Notes: a model not told the origin generated them from the letters alone. A stretch of 64,000 nucleotides of DNA from Morganella morganii (GCF_019402645.1 NZ_VKKS01000001.1:1030901-1094900); one strand, 5' to 3'; counted from the first letter of the stretch, positions 1-10,211 are shown. Numbers and translations are program-made.

Positions 1-1
1 G

Positions 2-865
2 GCGTGGGATGCGGCGATTTTCCACCTGATGACCCATGCCTTCTTCAAAGCCCTGTTATTCCTGGCCTCCGGCTCCGTGATTCTGGCCTGCCACCACGAG
101 CAGAACATCTTTAAGATGGGCGGACTGCGGAAAAAAATTCCGTTTGTCTATCTCTGCTTCCTGGTCGGTGGTGCCGCTCTGGCCGCGCTTCCGCTCATCA
201 CCGCCGGTTTCTACAGTAAAGATGAAATTCTGTGGGGTGCAGTTGTTCAGGGTCAGAACCCGCTGTTTATCGCCGGTCTGGTCGGTGCCTTTATGACCTC
301 CCTCTATACCTTCCGGATGATTTTCATCGTGTTCCACGGCAAAGAGCATACACAGGCGCATGCGGTGAAAGGTTTTACCCATACTTTCCCGTTACTGGTG
401 CTGATGGTGCTGTCCACCGCAGCCGGTGCTTTTATCCCGCAGCCGCTGCACGGCGTGTTTCCGGCGGAAACCCTTACCGGTTCTGCTGACGGCAAACTGA
501 CCATTGAAATTATCTCCGGTGTGGTTGCTGTGACGGGGATTGTGCTGGCCGCGATGCTCTGGCTGGGACGGCGCACGCTGGTGACAGCGGTTGCGAATTC
601 TGCACCGGGACGCTTCTTCTCGGCCTGGTGGTTCCGCGCGTGGGGCTTTGATGACCTGTATGATGCGATTTTTGTTAAGCCGTTCAAAGCGGTGGGCTGG
701 TTGCTGCAAAGTGACCAGCTGAACAGCCTGATGAATCTGCCTGCGCTGTTTGCCCGCTGGAGTAACAAAGGACTGAGCCTGAGTGAAAACGGACAGGTCC
801 GCTGGTATATCGCCTCTATGGGGCTGGGTGCAGTGCTGGTTCTCGCTCTGCTGTTTTTGGTTTAA
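2..865 (+). CDS. nuoL: NADH-quinone oxidoreductase subunit L, 3' part
   Basis: This is the C-terminal part of the NuoL antiporter-like subunit of respiratory complex I, which works in proton translocation in the inner membrane. The frame is already open at base 2 (reading A-W-D-A-A-I-F-H-L-M-T-H-A), so the gene begins before the window; about 288 residues are visible. The protein is a series of hydrophobic helices, including the conserved stretch around FYSKDEIL, followed by an amphipathic region near WFRAWGFDDLYD and a last membrane helix, as expected for the NuoL lateral-helix end. nuoM follows after 19 bases and nuoN after that, which is the usual nuo operon order. Confidence 0.97.
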   Translation, partial: AWDAAIFHLMTHAFFKALLFLASGSVILACHHEQNIFKMGGLRKKIPFVYLCFLVGGAALAALPLITAGFYSKDEILWGAVVQGQNPLFIAGLVGAFMTSLYTFRMIFIVFHGKEHTQAHAVKGFTHTFPLLVLMVLSTAAGAFIPQPLHGVFPAETLTGSADGKLTIEIISGVVAVTGIVLAAMLWLGRRTLVTAVANSAPGRFFSAWWFRAWGFDDLYDAIFVKPFKAVGWLLQSDQLNSLMNLPALFARWSNKGLSLSENGQVRWYIASMGLGAVLVLALLFLV

Positions 866-884
866 ATAAGGGACACATTGCGCC

Positions 885-2405
885 ATGCTATTACCCTGGC
901 TGATTTTACTTCCCTTCATCGGCGGCCTGCTGTGCTGGCAGGTTGAGCGCTTCGGCACAAAGCTGCCGCGCTGGATTGCGCTGCTGGCGATGGGGATCAC
1001 GTTATTTCTTTCTCTGTATCTGTGGATGCAGGGAAATTACAGCTTAGTTAACCCGAAAGGCATTCCGGACTGGCAGGAGCAGTATTTCCTGGAGTGGATC
1101 CCGCGGTTCGGCATCAATATTCATCTGGCTCTGGATGGACTGTCACTTCTGATGGTAGTGCTGACCGCGCTGCTCGGTCTGCTGGCTATCCTCTGTTCCT
1201 GGGGTGAAAACCAGCCGTATCAGGGCTTTTTCCATCTCAATCTGCTGTGGATCCTCGGCGGTGTGATGGGCGTGTTCCTGGCGATGGATCTTTTCCTGTT
1301 CTTCTTCTTCTGGGAAATGATGCTGGTGCCGATGTACTTCCTGATTGCACTCTGGGGACACAGTGGTTCAGACGGCAAAACCCGTATCGGGGCGGCGACC
1401 AAATTCTTCATCTACACCCAGGCGAGTGGTCTGGTGATGCTGATTGCCATTATGGCACTGGCGATTGTTCATCAGAACGCCACCGGCCAGTGGAGCTTCG
1501 GGTATGAAGATCTGCTGAATACGCCGATGAGCTATGGTGTGCAGTATATGCTGATGCTGGGCTTCTTTATCGCATTCGCGGTCAAGATGCCGGTGGTGCC
1601 GCTGCATGGCTGGCTGCCGGATGCACACAGCCAGGCACCGACAGCCGGTTCTGTTGACCTGGCGGGGATCCTGCTGAAAACCGCTGCGTATGGTCTGCTG
1701 CGTTTCAGCCTGCCGCTGTTCCCGGAAGCCTCTGCGGACTTCACACCAATCGCCATGTGGCTGGGTGTGGCGGGGATCTTCTACGGCGCGTGGATGGCGT
1801 TTAAACAGACGGATATCAAGCGTCTTATTGCCTACACCAGTGTGTCGCATATGGGCTTTGTGCTGATTGCGATTTACTCGGCAAGTATGCTGGCGTATCA
1901 GGGCGCGGTGGTGCAGATGATTGCACACGGTCTGTCTGCGGCGGGGCTGTTTATTCTGTGCGGTCAGTTATATGAGCGCCTCGGCACCCGTGATATGCGT
2001 CAGATGGGTGGTCTGTGGAAGCGGATCAAATTCCTGCCTGCACTGTCACTGTTCTTTGCGGTGGCGACGCTCGGGATGCCGGGCACCGGTAACTTCGTCG
2101 GTGAATTCATGATCCTGTTCGGCAGCTTCGGCAGCTACACCCTGATCACCGTGATTTCCTCGGCAGGCCTGGTGTTTGCCTCTGTTTACGCGCTGTGGAT
2201 GATGCAGCAGGCGTATTACGGTGCACCGAAATCGGATAAACCTATCGCGGGCATGAATCTGCGTGAATTTTCCATCGTGATGCTGCTGGTGGTCTTACTG
2301 GTTATTCTGGGTGTTTACCCGCAGCCGGTGCTGGATACCTCATCTGCGGCGATGGCAAATATTCAGCAGTGGTACACTGCTTCAATTTCAAATACAGGGT
2401 TGTAA
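885..2405 (+). CDS. nuoM: NADH-quinone oxidoreductase subunit M
   Basis: NuoM is a Mrp-antiporter-like membrane subunit of complex I that forms one of the proton channels. The 506-residue product is almost wholly hydrophobic, with about 14 predicted membrane segments. It carries the conserved glutamate helix (FFFFWEMMLVPMYFL, about residues 138-152) and the central lysine/histidine region around KMPVVPLHGWLPDAHSQAPT (about residues 234-253), both diagnostic of the proton-conducting antiporter-type subunits. Length matches the family. It lies between nuoL and nuoN with very short gaps, so it is co-transcribed with them. Confidence 0.98.
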   Translation: MLLPWLILLPFIGGLLCWQVERFGTKLPRWIALLAMGITLFLSLYLWMQGNYSLVNPKGIPDWQEQYFLEWIPRFGINIHLALDGLSLLMVVLTALLGLLAILCSWGENQPYQGFFHLNLLWILGGVMGVFLAMDLFLFFFFWEMMLVPMYFLIALWGHSGSDGKTRIGAATKFFIYTQASGLVMLIAIMALAIVHQNATGQWSFGYEDLLNTPMSYGVQYMLMLGFFIAFAVKMPVVPLHGWLPDAHSQAPTAGSVDLAGILLKTAAYGLLRFSLPLFPEASADFTPIAMWLGVAGIFYGAWMAFKQTDIKRLIAYTSVSHMGFVLIAIYSASMLAYQGAVVQMIAHGLSAAGLFILCGQLYERLGTRDMRQMGGLWKRIKFLPALSLFFAVATLGMPGTGNFVGEFMILFGSFGSYTLITVISSAGLVFASVYALWMMQQAYYGAPKSDKPIAGMNLREFSIVMLLVVLLVILGVYPQPVLDTSSAAMANIQQWYTASISNTGL

Positions 2406-2411
2406 CGCGCC

Positions 2412-3869
2412 ATGACAATAACTCCTCAACAACTGATCGCACTCTCACCACTGCTGATTATCGGGTTGACAGTGGTGGTTGTGATGCTGTCCATTGCGTG
2501 GCGACGCGATCACTTTATTAATGCCACACTGACCGTCGTTGGTCTGAACCTCGCGCTGCTGTCTCTGTATTTTGTCGGGCAGCAGCCGGCGATGGATGTG
2601 ACACCGCTGGTGCATATCGACGGCTACAGCATGTTTTACACCGGGCTTATCCTGATTTCATCACTGGCAACCACGACATTTGCGTATTCGTGGCTGGAGA
2701 CTTATCCGGATAACAAAGAAGAATTCTATCTGCTGGTGCTGATTGCCACTCTCGGCGGCATCCTGCTGTCGGGGGCGGATCACCTGGCGTCCTTCTTTAT
2801 CGGGATTGAACTGCTGACGCTGCCGCTGTTCGGGCTGATCGGCTATGCCTTCCGCCAGAAACGTTCGCTGGAAGCATCCATCAAATATATGCTGATGTCA
2901 GCGGCGGCCTCGTCTTTCCTGCTGTTCGGGATGGCGCTGCTGTACGCGGAATCCGGTGATTTATCCTTTGAAGGCTTAGGCCGCAGCCTGGCCGACAGTC
3001 AGATTCACGAGCCGCTGGTGCTGACCGGACTGGGTATGATGATTGTCGGCATCGGCTTTAAACTGTCACTGTTCCCGTTCCAGTTATGGACGCCGGATGT
3101 GTATCAGGGTGCTCCGGCACCGGTATCCACCTTCCTGGCAACCGCCGGCAAGATCGGAGTTTTTGCAGCGGTGCTGCGTCTGCTGGTGCTGGCTCCGATG
3201 GCGGATTCCGGAACATTGCAGATCGTACTGACAGTGATTGCTATTGCCTCTATCCTGTTCGGTAACCTGATGGCGATCACCCAGAACAGTATCAAACGGA
3301 TGCTGGGTTATTCTTCCATTGCGCACCTCGGTTATCTGCTGGTGGCCTTTATCGCGGTTAATGACCCGAAACTGGCGGAAGAAACCGCCGGTATCTATCT
3401 GGCCGGTTATCTGTTTGCCAGCCTCGGTGCATTCGGTGTGGTCAGTCTGATGTCCAGTCCGTACTCCGGGCCAGATGCGGATTCTCTGCATGCCTATCGT
3501 GGTCTGTTCTGGCGTAAGCCGGTTCTGGCTGCGGTAATGACAGTGATGATGCTGTCCCTGGCCGGGATCCCGATGACCTTTGGTTTTATCGGTAAGTTCT
3601 TCGTGGTGGCAACCGCCGTAAATGCAGAATTGTGGTGGCTGACGGCAGCAGTAGTGCTCGGCAGTGCGATTGGTCTGTACTATTACCTGCGTATGATGAT
3701 CAGCCTGTATATCCGCGGTTCGGAATCACCGGCCCGCATGGCACCGTCCAATTGGGCAATGAGTGCCGGCGGTATTGTGGTACTGCTCTCCGCGATTATC
3801 GTGTTTGTGCTCGGTGTCTGGCCGCAGCCGTTTATCACACTGACCGGATATGCGGTACTGAGTTACTGA
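2412..3869 (+). CDS. nuoN: NADH-quinone oxidoreductase subunit N
   Basis: NuoN is the third antiporter-like membrane subunit of complex I. The 485-residue product is fully hydrophobic with about 14 membrane helices. It contains the family segments [19 protein letters not shown] with the channel glutamate and [19 protein letters not shown] with the conserved Trp-Pro-Asp motif. It starts 6 bases after the nuoM stop. It is the last gene of the nuo operon here, because an intrinsic terminator follows directly. Confidence 0.98.
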   Translation: MTITPQQLIALSPLLIIGLTVVVVMLSIAWRRDHFINATLTVVGLNLALLSLYFVGQQPAMDVTPLVHIDGYSMFYTGLILISSLATTTFAYSWLETYPDNKEEFYLLVLIATLGGILLSGADHLASFFIGIELLTLPLFGLIGYAFRQKRSLEASIKYMLMSAAASSFLLFGMALLYAESGDLSFEGLGRSLADSQIHEPLVLTGLGMMIVGIGFKLSLFPFQLWTPDVYQGAPAPVSTFLATAGKIGVFAAVLRLLVLAPMADSGTLQIVLTVIAIASILFGNLMAITQNSIKRMLGYSSIAHLGYLLVAFIAVNDPKLAEETAGIYLAGYLFASLGAFGVVSLMSSPYSGPDADSLHAYRGLFWRKPVLAAVMTVMMLSLAGIPMTFGFIGKFFVVATAVNAELWWLTAAVVLGSAIGLYYYLRMMISLYIRGSESPARMAPSNWAMSAGGIVVLLSAIIVFVLGVWPQPFITLTGYAVLSY

Positions 3870-3885
3870 CCGTTGTTCTGATATA

Positions 3886-3917
3886 AAAACCGGGCTGATT
3901 TCAGCCCGGTTTTTTTA
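3886..3917. terminator. bidirectional terminator nuoN / xaxB-like
   Basis: The perfect inverted repeat AACCGGGCTGA / TCAGCCCGGTT has a 2-3 base loop and is flanked by A-rich sequence on the left and T7 on the right. It therefore works on both strands. It ends the nuo operon and overlaps the stop codon of the convergent toxin-like gene. Confidence 0.9.
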
Positions 3918-4901
3918 TGCCATACCGATAAATACCGAGAAGTAGCGGCGGTGTGCCAGGATAAGGGTATCCAGCCCCTGAAGAGGCACGTTTTGACTGA
4001 AATAAGGTTCATACTGATTAACACTTTGCAGCCAGAATAACAGCACGGAATTGATCCGGTTATTCAGTTCCCGCAGTTTAGGCAATAATATGAGCGCATT
4101 ACTGACTTCCTGCATCTGATCCTGCAAGCGTTTCAGGTCTTTTTTCAGATTGCGGATAATCTTATTAAGATCATATATCCGCTGACTGAGTGTTGTTCTG
4201 GTATCCACCAGATGAGCATAGCTCAGTCCCTCTGTCAGAGTATTCACAACAGCAGAAATAACACGGTGGAGTTCATCCAGAATAAACCGCTCGGAAGAGG
4301 ATAATTCCACATCTTTCAGTTGTTCAGTGGTCGGCAGGGTTGTTGTACCGAAAATAGACTGAAATCCGCGTTGGTGAATAATCTCTTCTGACTGGATAAT
4401 CACCGCCAGTTTTTCCTCCCAATATAATTTATCGCAGGTGAATTTTTCAATATCCGGCAGGGCAGTGGTAATAGCCTTATCCAGAAAAGATTGGTGATGT
4501 AATAAATTGCCTTGCAACATCTGGATAGCTGCGGCGTCATATTCAGTATTAAATTGGGTATTAATGCTGTTCACTGAATGATATATGATATTAATCTGGC
4601 TAATCAGAAACTCATAAATCTGTTTCTCATGAGGCAGGGGGGCGGAGGGTGTTTTTGTATCCGAAAAAAGTGAATTAAATAAACTTTCCAAATCAAAATT
4701 ATGCAGCCGGGAATAAATAGTTGAAGATTCAGATGAAAGAATATTCAGAATCCGGACTTGCCATTTTTTTATATCACGGAGCTGAGTATGCAGGTCAGCG
4801 GTAGGTAATGACAATGTTTCAGTATCATTACTGATATCATGAATCTTAGCTTTAATATGTGCCAGGGTAATATTTTCAGGACTGAGGTCAGAATGCATCA
4901 T
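3915..4901 (-). CDS. xaxB: XaxB-like subunit of a binary alpha-pore-forming toxin
   Basis: I recognise this as like XaxB, the second component of the Xenorhabdus alpha-xenorhabdolysin type. In that family XaxA and XaxB together form a pore in target-cell membranes. The product from this start has 328 residues and is mostly helical, with a coiled-coil-rich C-terminal third (around LRNLKKDLKRLQDQMQEVSN-like heptads) and no signal peptide. An in-frame ATG at 4916 overlaps the upstream stop, but AAGGAG at 4913-4908 is spaced 6 bases from the ATG at 4901, so 4901 is preferred. It is translationally coupled to the upstream xaxA-like gene. The family assignment comes from memory of the sequence pattern, gene order and sizes; no search was run. 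Confidence 0.8.
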   Translation of the reverse strand: MMHSDLSPENITLAHIKAKIHDISNDTETLSLPTADLHTQLRDIKKWQVRILNILSSESSTIYSRLHNFDLESLFNSLFSDTKTPSAPLPHEKQIYEFLISQINIIYHSVNSINTQFNTEYDAAAIQMLQGNLLHHQSFLDKAITTALPDIEKFTCDKLYWEEKLAVIIQSEEIIHQRGFQSIFGTTTLPTTEQLKDVELSSSERFILDELHRVISAVVNTLTEGLSYAHLVDTRTTLSQRIYDLNKIIRNLKKDLKRLQDQMQEVSNALILLPKLRELNNRINSVLLFWLQSVNQYEPYFSQNVPLQGLDTLILAHRRYFSVFIGMA

Positions 4902-4915
4902 GATAATCTCCTTCA

Positions 4916-6115
4916 TTATGCTGCCAGATTAACGGTATCAAAAATAGCGACGAGTTCTTTTGCATAACCACGGACACGTTGCCAGGGGAGGGTGATTTTT
5001 TTCAGCTGTAATGAGAACTGTAAAAGGCTGTATGCATCATTTATCTGCATAAAGGTATTCAGGGACTCGTTAATTTCAGTCAGCATGACCTGCCACATAA
5101 AATCGAGATGGTCGACAGCAACATGGGCATCAGTAAAATAACCGTCCAGCGTACTCAGTTCTTTATCCAGTCTGATAATCAGCTGCTGTATGGTCTGCTG
5201 GGTAATAACCTGTTCTTCCAGTTCTGCCACTTCTTCCAGCAGTTTATTTTTACGGCGGCGCACCTGCTCAGCGCGGTAACCGAAAATACCACCAGTGATA
5301 ATAAGCCCGATAATACCGCCGATCAGGCCGGAGAATGAGAGCTTCACAAACTGGCTGTACTCCCGCTTCAGGATTTCAATCTCTTCATTTCTGGCCCGTA
5401 TCTCAGATTGCAGATCACTGGCGGCATTGCTGTTCTGATTTTTTAGTAATGTTTTCTGTTTGCGTTTTACTGCATAAATCAGCGACGGAATTTCATTCCC
5501 GGACTCATCTATTCCGCCGATCAGTTCCAGCCGGAAGCGGGAAATGATATTTTTCACTTTCTGTGTTTTTTTCCGTTCCTCCGCAATATCGTCTTTCATT
5601 GCTGACAATATTTTTGTAAGTTCTCCGGAAATAACTCTGTCTTTCCTCTTATAGGTAATGTCTTTTAATTTATCCGGTACTGCATCCTGTAATATAATTT
5701 TAGCCCGGCTGATAACCGGCATTTCATTGATGGCGTTCAGAATATAATCACCGGTTGTCGTGATACCGGCACCGGCAATTTCAAGATCAATTGCCTGTTG
5801 CTTGGTCATGTATTCAACATGCTCCCAGCTCAGTGCATGCTGGTGAATATGAGAAAATAACCGCTGAATATTATGCGGTTCAAATCCCGGCAGTGCAGTA
5901 TCGCGGTATCCGATAAATTCAATAACATCTTCTGTTTCTCTGGGAAGTGTCATTCCGTAATTAATGTAACGTCTGATATGAACCAGATCATTATGAGTGA
6001 ATATACCCGCAGGCCGGAAAGTATCCTCCTCTTCATTCAGAAGTAACTTTAATGTGGTGGGACCTATTTCATCTGCCGTAATAATCAGGTCAGCCGGCAT
6101 AGTTTGTGTGTGCAT
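4916..6115 (-). CDS. xaxA: XaxA-like subunit of a binary alpha-pore-forming toxin
   Basis: The 399-residue protein resembles XaxA (alpha-xenorhabdolysin subunit A). It has a helical N-terminal half, a long coiled coil (about residues 160-255 and 285-325), and between the arms one glycine-rich hydrophobic segment at about residues 257-281 (FSGLIGGIIGLIITGGIFGY). This is the layout of the ClyA-like alpha-PFT tail bundle with a membrane-inserting foot. No signal peptide is visible, in keeping with the family. The start has a good AGGGAG upstream. The pair sits between nuoN and menF, where E. coli carries elaABCD/yfbK, so it probably arrived as a cassette. The target cell is unknown. Confidence 0.82.
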   Translation of the reverse strand: MHTQTMPADLIITADEIGPTTLKLLLNEEEDTFRPAGIFTHNDLVHIRRYINYGMTLPRETEDVIEFIGYRDTALPGFEPHNIQRLFSHIHQHALSWEHVEYMTKQQAIDLEIAGAGITTTGDYILNAINEMPVISRAKIILQDAVPDKLKDITYKRKDRVISGELTKILSAMKDDIAEERKKTQKVKNIISRFRLELIGGIDESGNEIPSLIYAVKRKQKTLLKNQNSNAASDLQSEIRARNEEIEILKREYSQFVKLSFSGLIGGIIGLIITGGIFGYRAEQVRRRKNKLLEEVAELEEQVITQQTIQQLIIRLDKELSTLDGYFTDAHVAVDHLDFMWQVMLTEINESLNTFMQINDAYSLLQFSLQLKKITLPWQRVRGYAKELVAIFDTVNLAA

Positions 6116-6249
6116 AAATATCTCCCTGTAATGAGATACATAACGTCGTAGTGAATGGGCCGAAACAGCATCGGTTTCAGCATTAATTGCTTAAAATGCA
6201 CAGTGGTGACAAGGATAAAAAAGAAGGATGGTTTTAATAATTTTTGTCT

Positions 6250-6267
6250 CACCGTATAATCACGGTG
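6250..6267. promoter_or_regulatory. inverted repeat over a -10-like box upstream of menF
   Basis: CACCGT-N6-ACGGTG is a perfect 6-base inverted repeat, and TATAAT at 6255-6260 lies inside it, about 39 bases before the menF start. The placement suggests an operator overlapping the menF promoter, but I know no regulator for this motif. The rest of the 183-base space between menF and xaxA (6116-6298) also holds the short repeat GAAAC-N7-GTTTC near 6162-6178, in the xaxA leader. Confidence 0.4.
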
Positions 6268-6298
6268 ACCCGCGCATTTTGCATATCCGGAGTAAGCA

Positions 6299-7630
6299 GT
6301 GACTCTTTTTTCTGATTTTATTTCTCAGGTCTGTCTTGAAATAACGCATAACAAAAATAAACCCGATGGTCTTTATCAGTATGCGGTGACCTTACCGCCG
6401 TTACTGGCGGCAGCATTACCGCTGTCATCCCGGATCGGCTGGCTGAATGCCCAGACCTGCTGGCCGCAGTTTTACTGGCGGCACCGTGATGGTACAGAAA
6501 CAGCGGCAGTGTGCGGGGAAGTGTGCCATTTCACTCATATCAGTGACGCACAGGCACTGCTGGATACCTTACCGGCACAGAGTCAAATCCGGATCTGGGG
6601 TCTGAACAGCTGGCAGTTTGATACCTTGTCTCCGGCACAGGGCACCGGCGGCAGTTGTCTGTTTGTTCCCCGCACAGAGCTGCGGACAACCGGAAACGAA
6701 ACACAATTTCTGGTGAATATTGACGGTCGCCGCCCGCCGGAAGAGACGCTGGAATTTCTGCGTTCACTGGTCTGGCAGACCGGGATCCCGGCGCTGCACA
6801 GCACAGTTATCAGCGCGCGGCACCAGCCGGACGAGACCGGCTGGACACAACTGGTGACTGATGCGGTGACCGCCATCACCGGCGGACAGCTGGAAAAAGT
6901 GGTGACAGCCCGCAAAACAGAACTTGAACTGTCCGCGCCGGTCTCTCCGGCGGCCTTTATGCAGGCCAGTTGTGACTGCAATCACCACTGTTATCACTAT
7001 ATGCTTGTCACCGGGCCGGACAGTGCGTTTGTGGCCTCACCGCCGGAGCGCCTTTATTTAAGAGCAGGAGCGCAGTTGTATACTGAAGCCCTGGCGGGAA
7101 CCGTGGCGAATTACCCGGAAGATGACCGCGCGGAAGAGGCGGCACAATGGCTTCTTGCTGATAAAAAAAATGTGCATGAAAACAGTGTGGTGGTTGATGA
7201 TATTTGTCAGCGCCTGAAGGGTACGGTCAGCACACTGGATGTGAGTGCGGCGGCGGTTATCCGTCTGCGCAAAGTACAGCATCTTTACCGCGTTATTTCT
7301 GCCAGGTTATATGCCCCCCGTGACAGCGATTGTTTACAGCGGCTTCAGCCGACTGCCGCTGTTGCCGGGCTGCCGCGCAGCGCAGCGCTGGCATTTCTTC
7401 GTGATAATGAACCGTTTGATCGTGACTGGTATGCGGGCAGCGGCGGCTATTGCAGCCCGTCCCGCAGTGAATTTGCGGTGTCGCTGCGCTGCGCGAAAAT
7501 CAGCGGCAGCCGGGTGGATTTGTATGCCGGAGCGGGAATTGTCGCAGGTTCTGATCCGCAGGCGGAGTGGAGCGAAATTGAAAACAAAGCCGCGGGTCTG
7601 AGAACCCTGCTGGAGAGCGAAGCACACTGA
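6299..7630 (+). CDS. menF: isochorismate synthase, menaquinone-specific
   Basis: MenF converts chorismate to isochorismate, the first step of menaquinone synthesis. The 443-residue product has the chorismate-binding enzyme fold in its C-terminal half. Visible family marks are the catalytic-lysine strand LEKVVTARKTEL (about residues 198-209), the FVASPPERL segment, the LAGTVANY strand and the C-terminal GAGIVAGSDPQAEWSEIENK metal-binding region. The start is GTG with GGAG six bases upstream. It is first in the men cluster, but 126 bases separate it from menD, so menD may also have its own promoter. Confidence 0.95.
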   Translation: MTLFSDFISQVCLEITHNKNKPDGLYQYAVTLPPLLAAALPLSSRIGWLNAQTCWPQFYWRHRDGTETAAVCGEVCHFTHISDAQALLDTLPAQSQIRIWGLNSWQFDTLSPAQGTGGSCLFVPRTELRTTGNETQFLVNIDGRRPPEETLEFLRSLVWQTGIPALHSTVISARHQPDETGWTQLVTDAVTAITGGQLEKVVTARKTELELSAPVSPAAFMQASCDCNHHCYHYMLVTGPDSAFVASPPERLYLRAGAQLYTEALAGTVANYPEDDRAEEAAQWLLADKKNVHENSVVVDDICQRLKGTVSTLDVSAAAVIRLRKVQHLYRVISARLYAPRDSDCLQRLQPTAAVAGLPRSAALAFLRDNEPFDRDWYAGSGGYCSPSRSEFAVSLRCAKISGSRVDLYAGAGIVAGSDPQAEWSEIENKAAGLRTLLESEAH

Positions 7631-7756
7631 TTGTGCAACTTTCTGCTTACCGGGACAGTAATCATGAAATAATCCACCGGTTTATTGAACTACATTAAGG
7701 TATTTCCTGAATCAATCCGTAGACTACGGAAAACTACAGGTCAGGAAAGGTGAGCT

Positions 7757-9427
7757 ATGTCAAACAGTGCATTGAACCGCCGCTGGGCGGAAGTGATTTT
7801 GGAGGCGCTGAGCCGTCACGGGCTGCGTCACATCTGTATCGCGCCGGGTTCCCGGTCAACACCATTGACACTGGCCGCTGCTGCCAATGACAAATTTGTC
7901 TGTCACACCCATTTTGATGAGCGCGGACTTGCCCATCTGGCGCTGGGGCTGGCCAAAAGCACCCGGCTGCCGGTGGCTGTGATTGTCACTTCCGGAACGG
8001 CGGTGGCAAACCTGTATCCGGCGCTGATTGAAGCAGGACTGACCGGCGAACGCCTTGTTTTTCTGACAGCGGATCGCCCGCCGGAACTGATTGACTGCGG
8101 CGCAAATCAGGCTATCCGCCAGCCCGGTATTTTTTCTTCCCATCCGTTTGCTTCGCTTGCACTGCCGCGTCCGGTATTTGATATCCCGGCATCCTGGCTG
8201 GTTTCTTCCCTTGATGACATCATGAACCGTCTGCAACATGGTGCGGCTCATATTAACTGTCCGTTTGCCGCGCCGCTGTATGATGATGACGGACAGACCG
8301 GCAGGGAGTGGCAGGCGCAGCTCGGCAACTGGCGGCAGAGTGATAAACCCTGGTTGCAGCAGACCCGCTGTACCTCTGTGATCAGCGTGGATGACTGGTT
8401 CTTCTGGCGGCAGAAAAAAGGTGTGATTATCGCCGGACGTATGCAGGCCGCTGAAGGCAAACAGCTGCGTCAGTGGGCGGAGTGTCTCGGCTGGCCGTTG
8501 ATCAGTGATGTCCTTTCCCAGACCGGGCAGCAGCTGCCGCATGCGGATCTCTGGCTGGCTTCCCCGCGTTACCGCGAGGTTCTGGCACAGGCGGATGTGG
8601 TGATCCAGTTCGGCTCAAGCCTGACCGGCAAACGGCTTTTAGAGTGGCAGGCTGCCTGCACACCGCCGGAATACTGGATTGTGGATACCATCCCGGGGCG
8701 GTTGGATCCGGCAAATCACCGGGGCCGCAAATTTGAATGCAGTGTCAGTGAATGGCTGGATGACCATCCGGCACAAAACCGCACGCCATGGGCAGCACAG
8801 CTGGCGGAATGGACCAAGACACTGAATTCACATGTCACAGAAACCCTGGGTGACGGATGGGGCGAGGCGCAGATTGCCTGCCGCCTGCCGGAATTGCTGC
8901 CGCCGCAGGGCGTATTATTTGCCGGTAACAGTCTGATTGTCCGGCTGATTGATGCCTTTGCGCAGTTGCCGTGCGGCTACCCGGTATACAGTAACCGGGG
9001 GGCGAGTGGTATCGACGGGCTGATTTCCGCGGCTGCCGGTGTTCAGCGCGGCAGTGCCAAACCCACACTTGCTGTCGTCGGGGATATCTCCGCGCTGTAT
9101 GACCTCAACAGTCTGGCGCTGCTGCGTTATACCTCCGGGCCGTTTGTTCTGTTGATCGTCAACAATAACGGCGGGCAAATTTTCTCCATGCTGCCGACAC
9201 CGGAACAGGAGCGCCAGCGTTTCTACTGTATGCCGCAGTCGGTCAGTTTTGCCGGCGCGGCGCAGATGTTCGGCCTCAGCTACAGCGCCCCGCAGGACTG
9301 GCCATCACTGAAAGCGGCGGTCAGCAAAGCCTGGTCACAGCACTCTGCCACTGTGATTGAAGTGGTGACGAACGGCGACGAAGGCGCGAAATATCTTCAG
9401 AAACTGGTTCGTGAGGCGGCACAATGA
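7757..9427 (+). CDS. menD: SEPHCHC synthase (2-succinyl-5-enolpyruvyl-6-hydroxy-3-cyclohexene-1-carboxylate synthase)
   Basis: MenD is the thiamine-diphosphate enzyme that joins the succinic semialdehyde unit of 2-oxoglutarate to isochorismate. The 556-residue length equals that of the E. coli enzyme. The N-terminal ThDP domain shows [14 protein letters not shown] and the conserved glutamate region. The C-terminal domain shows the ThDP/Mg motif [17 protein letters not shown] and [14 protein letters not shown]. The ATG has a plausible AGGAAAGG upstream. Its stop overlaps the menH start by 4 bases (ATGA), so the two are translationally coupled. Confidence 0.97.
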   Translation: MSNSALNRRWAEVILEALSRHGLRHICIAPGSRSTPLTLAAAANDKFVCHTHFDERGLAHLALGLAKSTRLPVAVIVTSGTAVANLYPALIEAGLTGERLVFLTADRPPELIDCGANQAIRQPGIFSSHPFASLALPRPVFDIPASWLVSSLDDIMNRLQHGAAHINCPFAAPLYDDDGQTGREWQAQLGNWRQSDKPWLQQTRCTSVISVDDWFFWRQKKGVIIAGRMQAAEGKQLRQWAECLGWPLISDVLSQTGQQLPHADLWLASPRYREVLAQADVVIQFGSSLTGKRLLEWQAACTPPEYWIVDTIPGRLDPANHRGRKFECSVSEWLDDHPAQNRTPWAAQLAEWTKTLNSHVTETLGDGWGEAQIACRLPELLPPQGVLFAGNSLIVRLIDAFAQLPCGYPVYSNRGASGIDGLISAAAGVQRGSAKPTLAVVGDISALYDLNSLALLRYTSGPFVLLIVNNNGGQIFSMLPTPEQERQRFYCMPQSVSFAGAAQMFGLSYSAPQDWPSLKAAVSKAWSQHSATVIEVVTNGDEGAKYLQKLVREAAQ

Positions 9428-10197
9428 CGGTTCTGGCCGCACAGCGCTGTTATCCGGACAGACCCGGCCCGTGGTTGGTCTGGCTGCACGGTCTGTGGGG
9501 TAATAAAGAAGAGTGGTTGTCTGCGGCAGAGGTGGCCGGAAACTATCCCTCATTACTGATTGATTTGCCGGGGCACGGCGGCTCGCAACCGGTCCGCGCA
9601 AAAAACTTTCCGTATGTCAGCCGGCTGATTGCTGATACTCTGGCCGCTCATCAGATAAAGGATTACTGGCTGATTGGCTACTCTCTCGGCGGGCGGCTGG
9701 CGATGTATCATGCCGCATACGGTGACCCTGAAGGATTGCGCGGACTGATTATTGAAGCCGGGAATCCCGGGCTCGCCACACTTGATGAGCGCAATGCCCG
9801 GCTGCTGCATGATAACCGCTGGGCACAACAGTTACGTGAACGCCCGTTGGCGTCTGTCCTGTATGACTGGTATCGTCAGGGCGTCTTTGCTGATCTCAAT
9901 GAGATTCAGCGCCGGCAGCGGGTTGAGCAGCATCTGCATCATAATGCGTTTGCGGTTGCGGATATGCTGTCTGACACCTCGCTCGGACATCAGCCGCTGC
10001 TGGCGGAGAAACTGCATACCCTGAATCTGCCGCTGCTCTATCTCTGCGGCGAACGGGACAGCAAATTCCGCGCTATTGCAGAAGCACACCATTTTCCGTC
10101 ACGGACTATCCTGTACGCCGGGCATAATAGCCATCAGGCAAATCCCGCCGCGTTTGCGGAGGAAGTCCGGACATTTTTATCATTACATTCTGTTTAA
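9424..10197 (+). CDS. menH: SHCHC synthase (alpha/beta hydrolase)
   Basis: MenH eliminates pyruvate from SEPHCHC to give 2-succinyl-6-hydroxy-2,4-cyclohexadiene-1-carboxylate. The 257-residue alpha/beta hydrolase shows [12 protein letters not shown] near residue 20, the nucleophile elbow [11 protein letters not shown] (catalytic Ser, about residue 83) and the C-terminal histidine region [11 protein letters not shown]. The size fits the family. Its start overlaps the menD stop, and it is followed by menB after 14 bases. Confidence 0.95.
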   Translation: MTVLAAQRCYPDRPGPWLVWLHGLWGNKEEWLSAAEVAGNYPSLLIDLPGHGGSQPVRAKNFPYVSRLIADTLAAHQIKDYWLIGYSLGGRLAMYHAAYGDPEGLRGLIIEAGNPGLATLDERNARLLHDNRWAQQLRERPLASVLYDWYRQGVFADLNEIQRRQRVEQHLHHNAFAVADMLSDTSLGHQPLLAEKLHTLNLPLLYLCGERDSKFRAIAEAHHFPSRTILYAGHNSHQANPAAFAEEVRTFLSLHSV

Positions 10198-10211
10198 AGG
10201 AACTCACCGCT

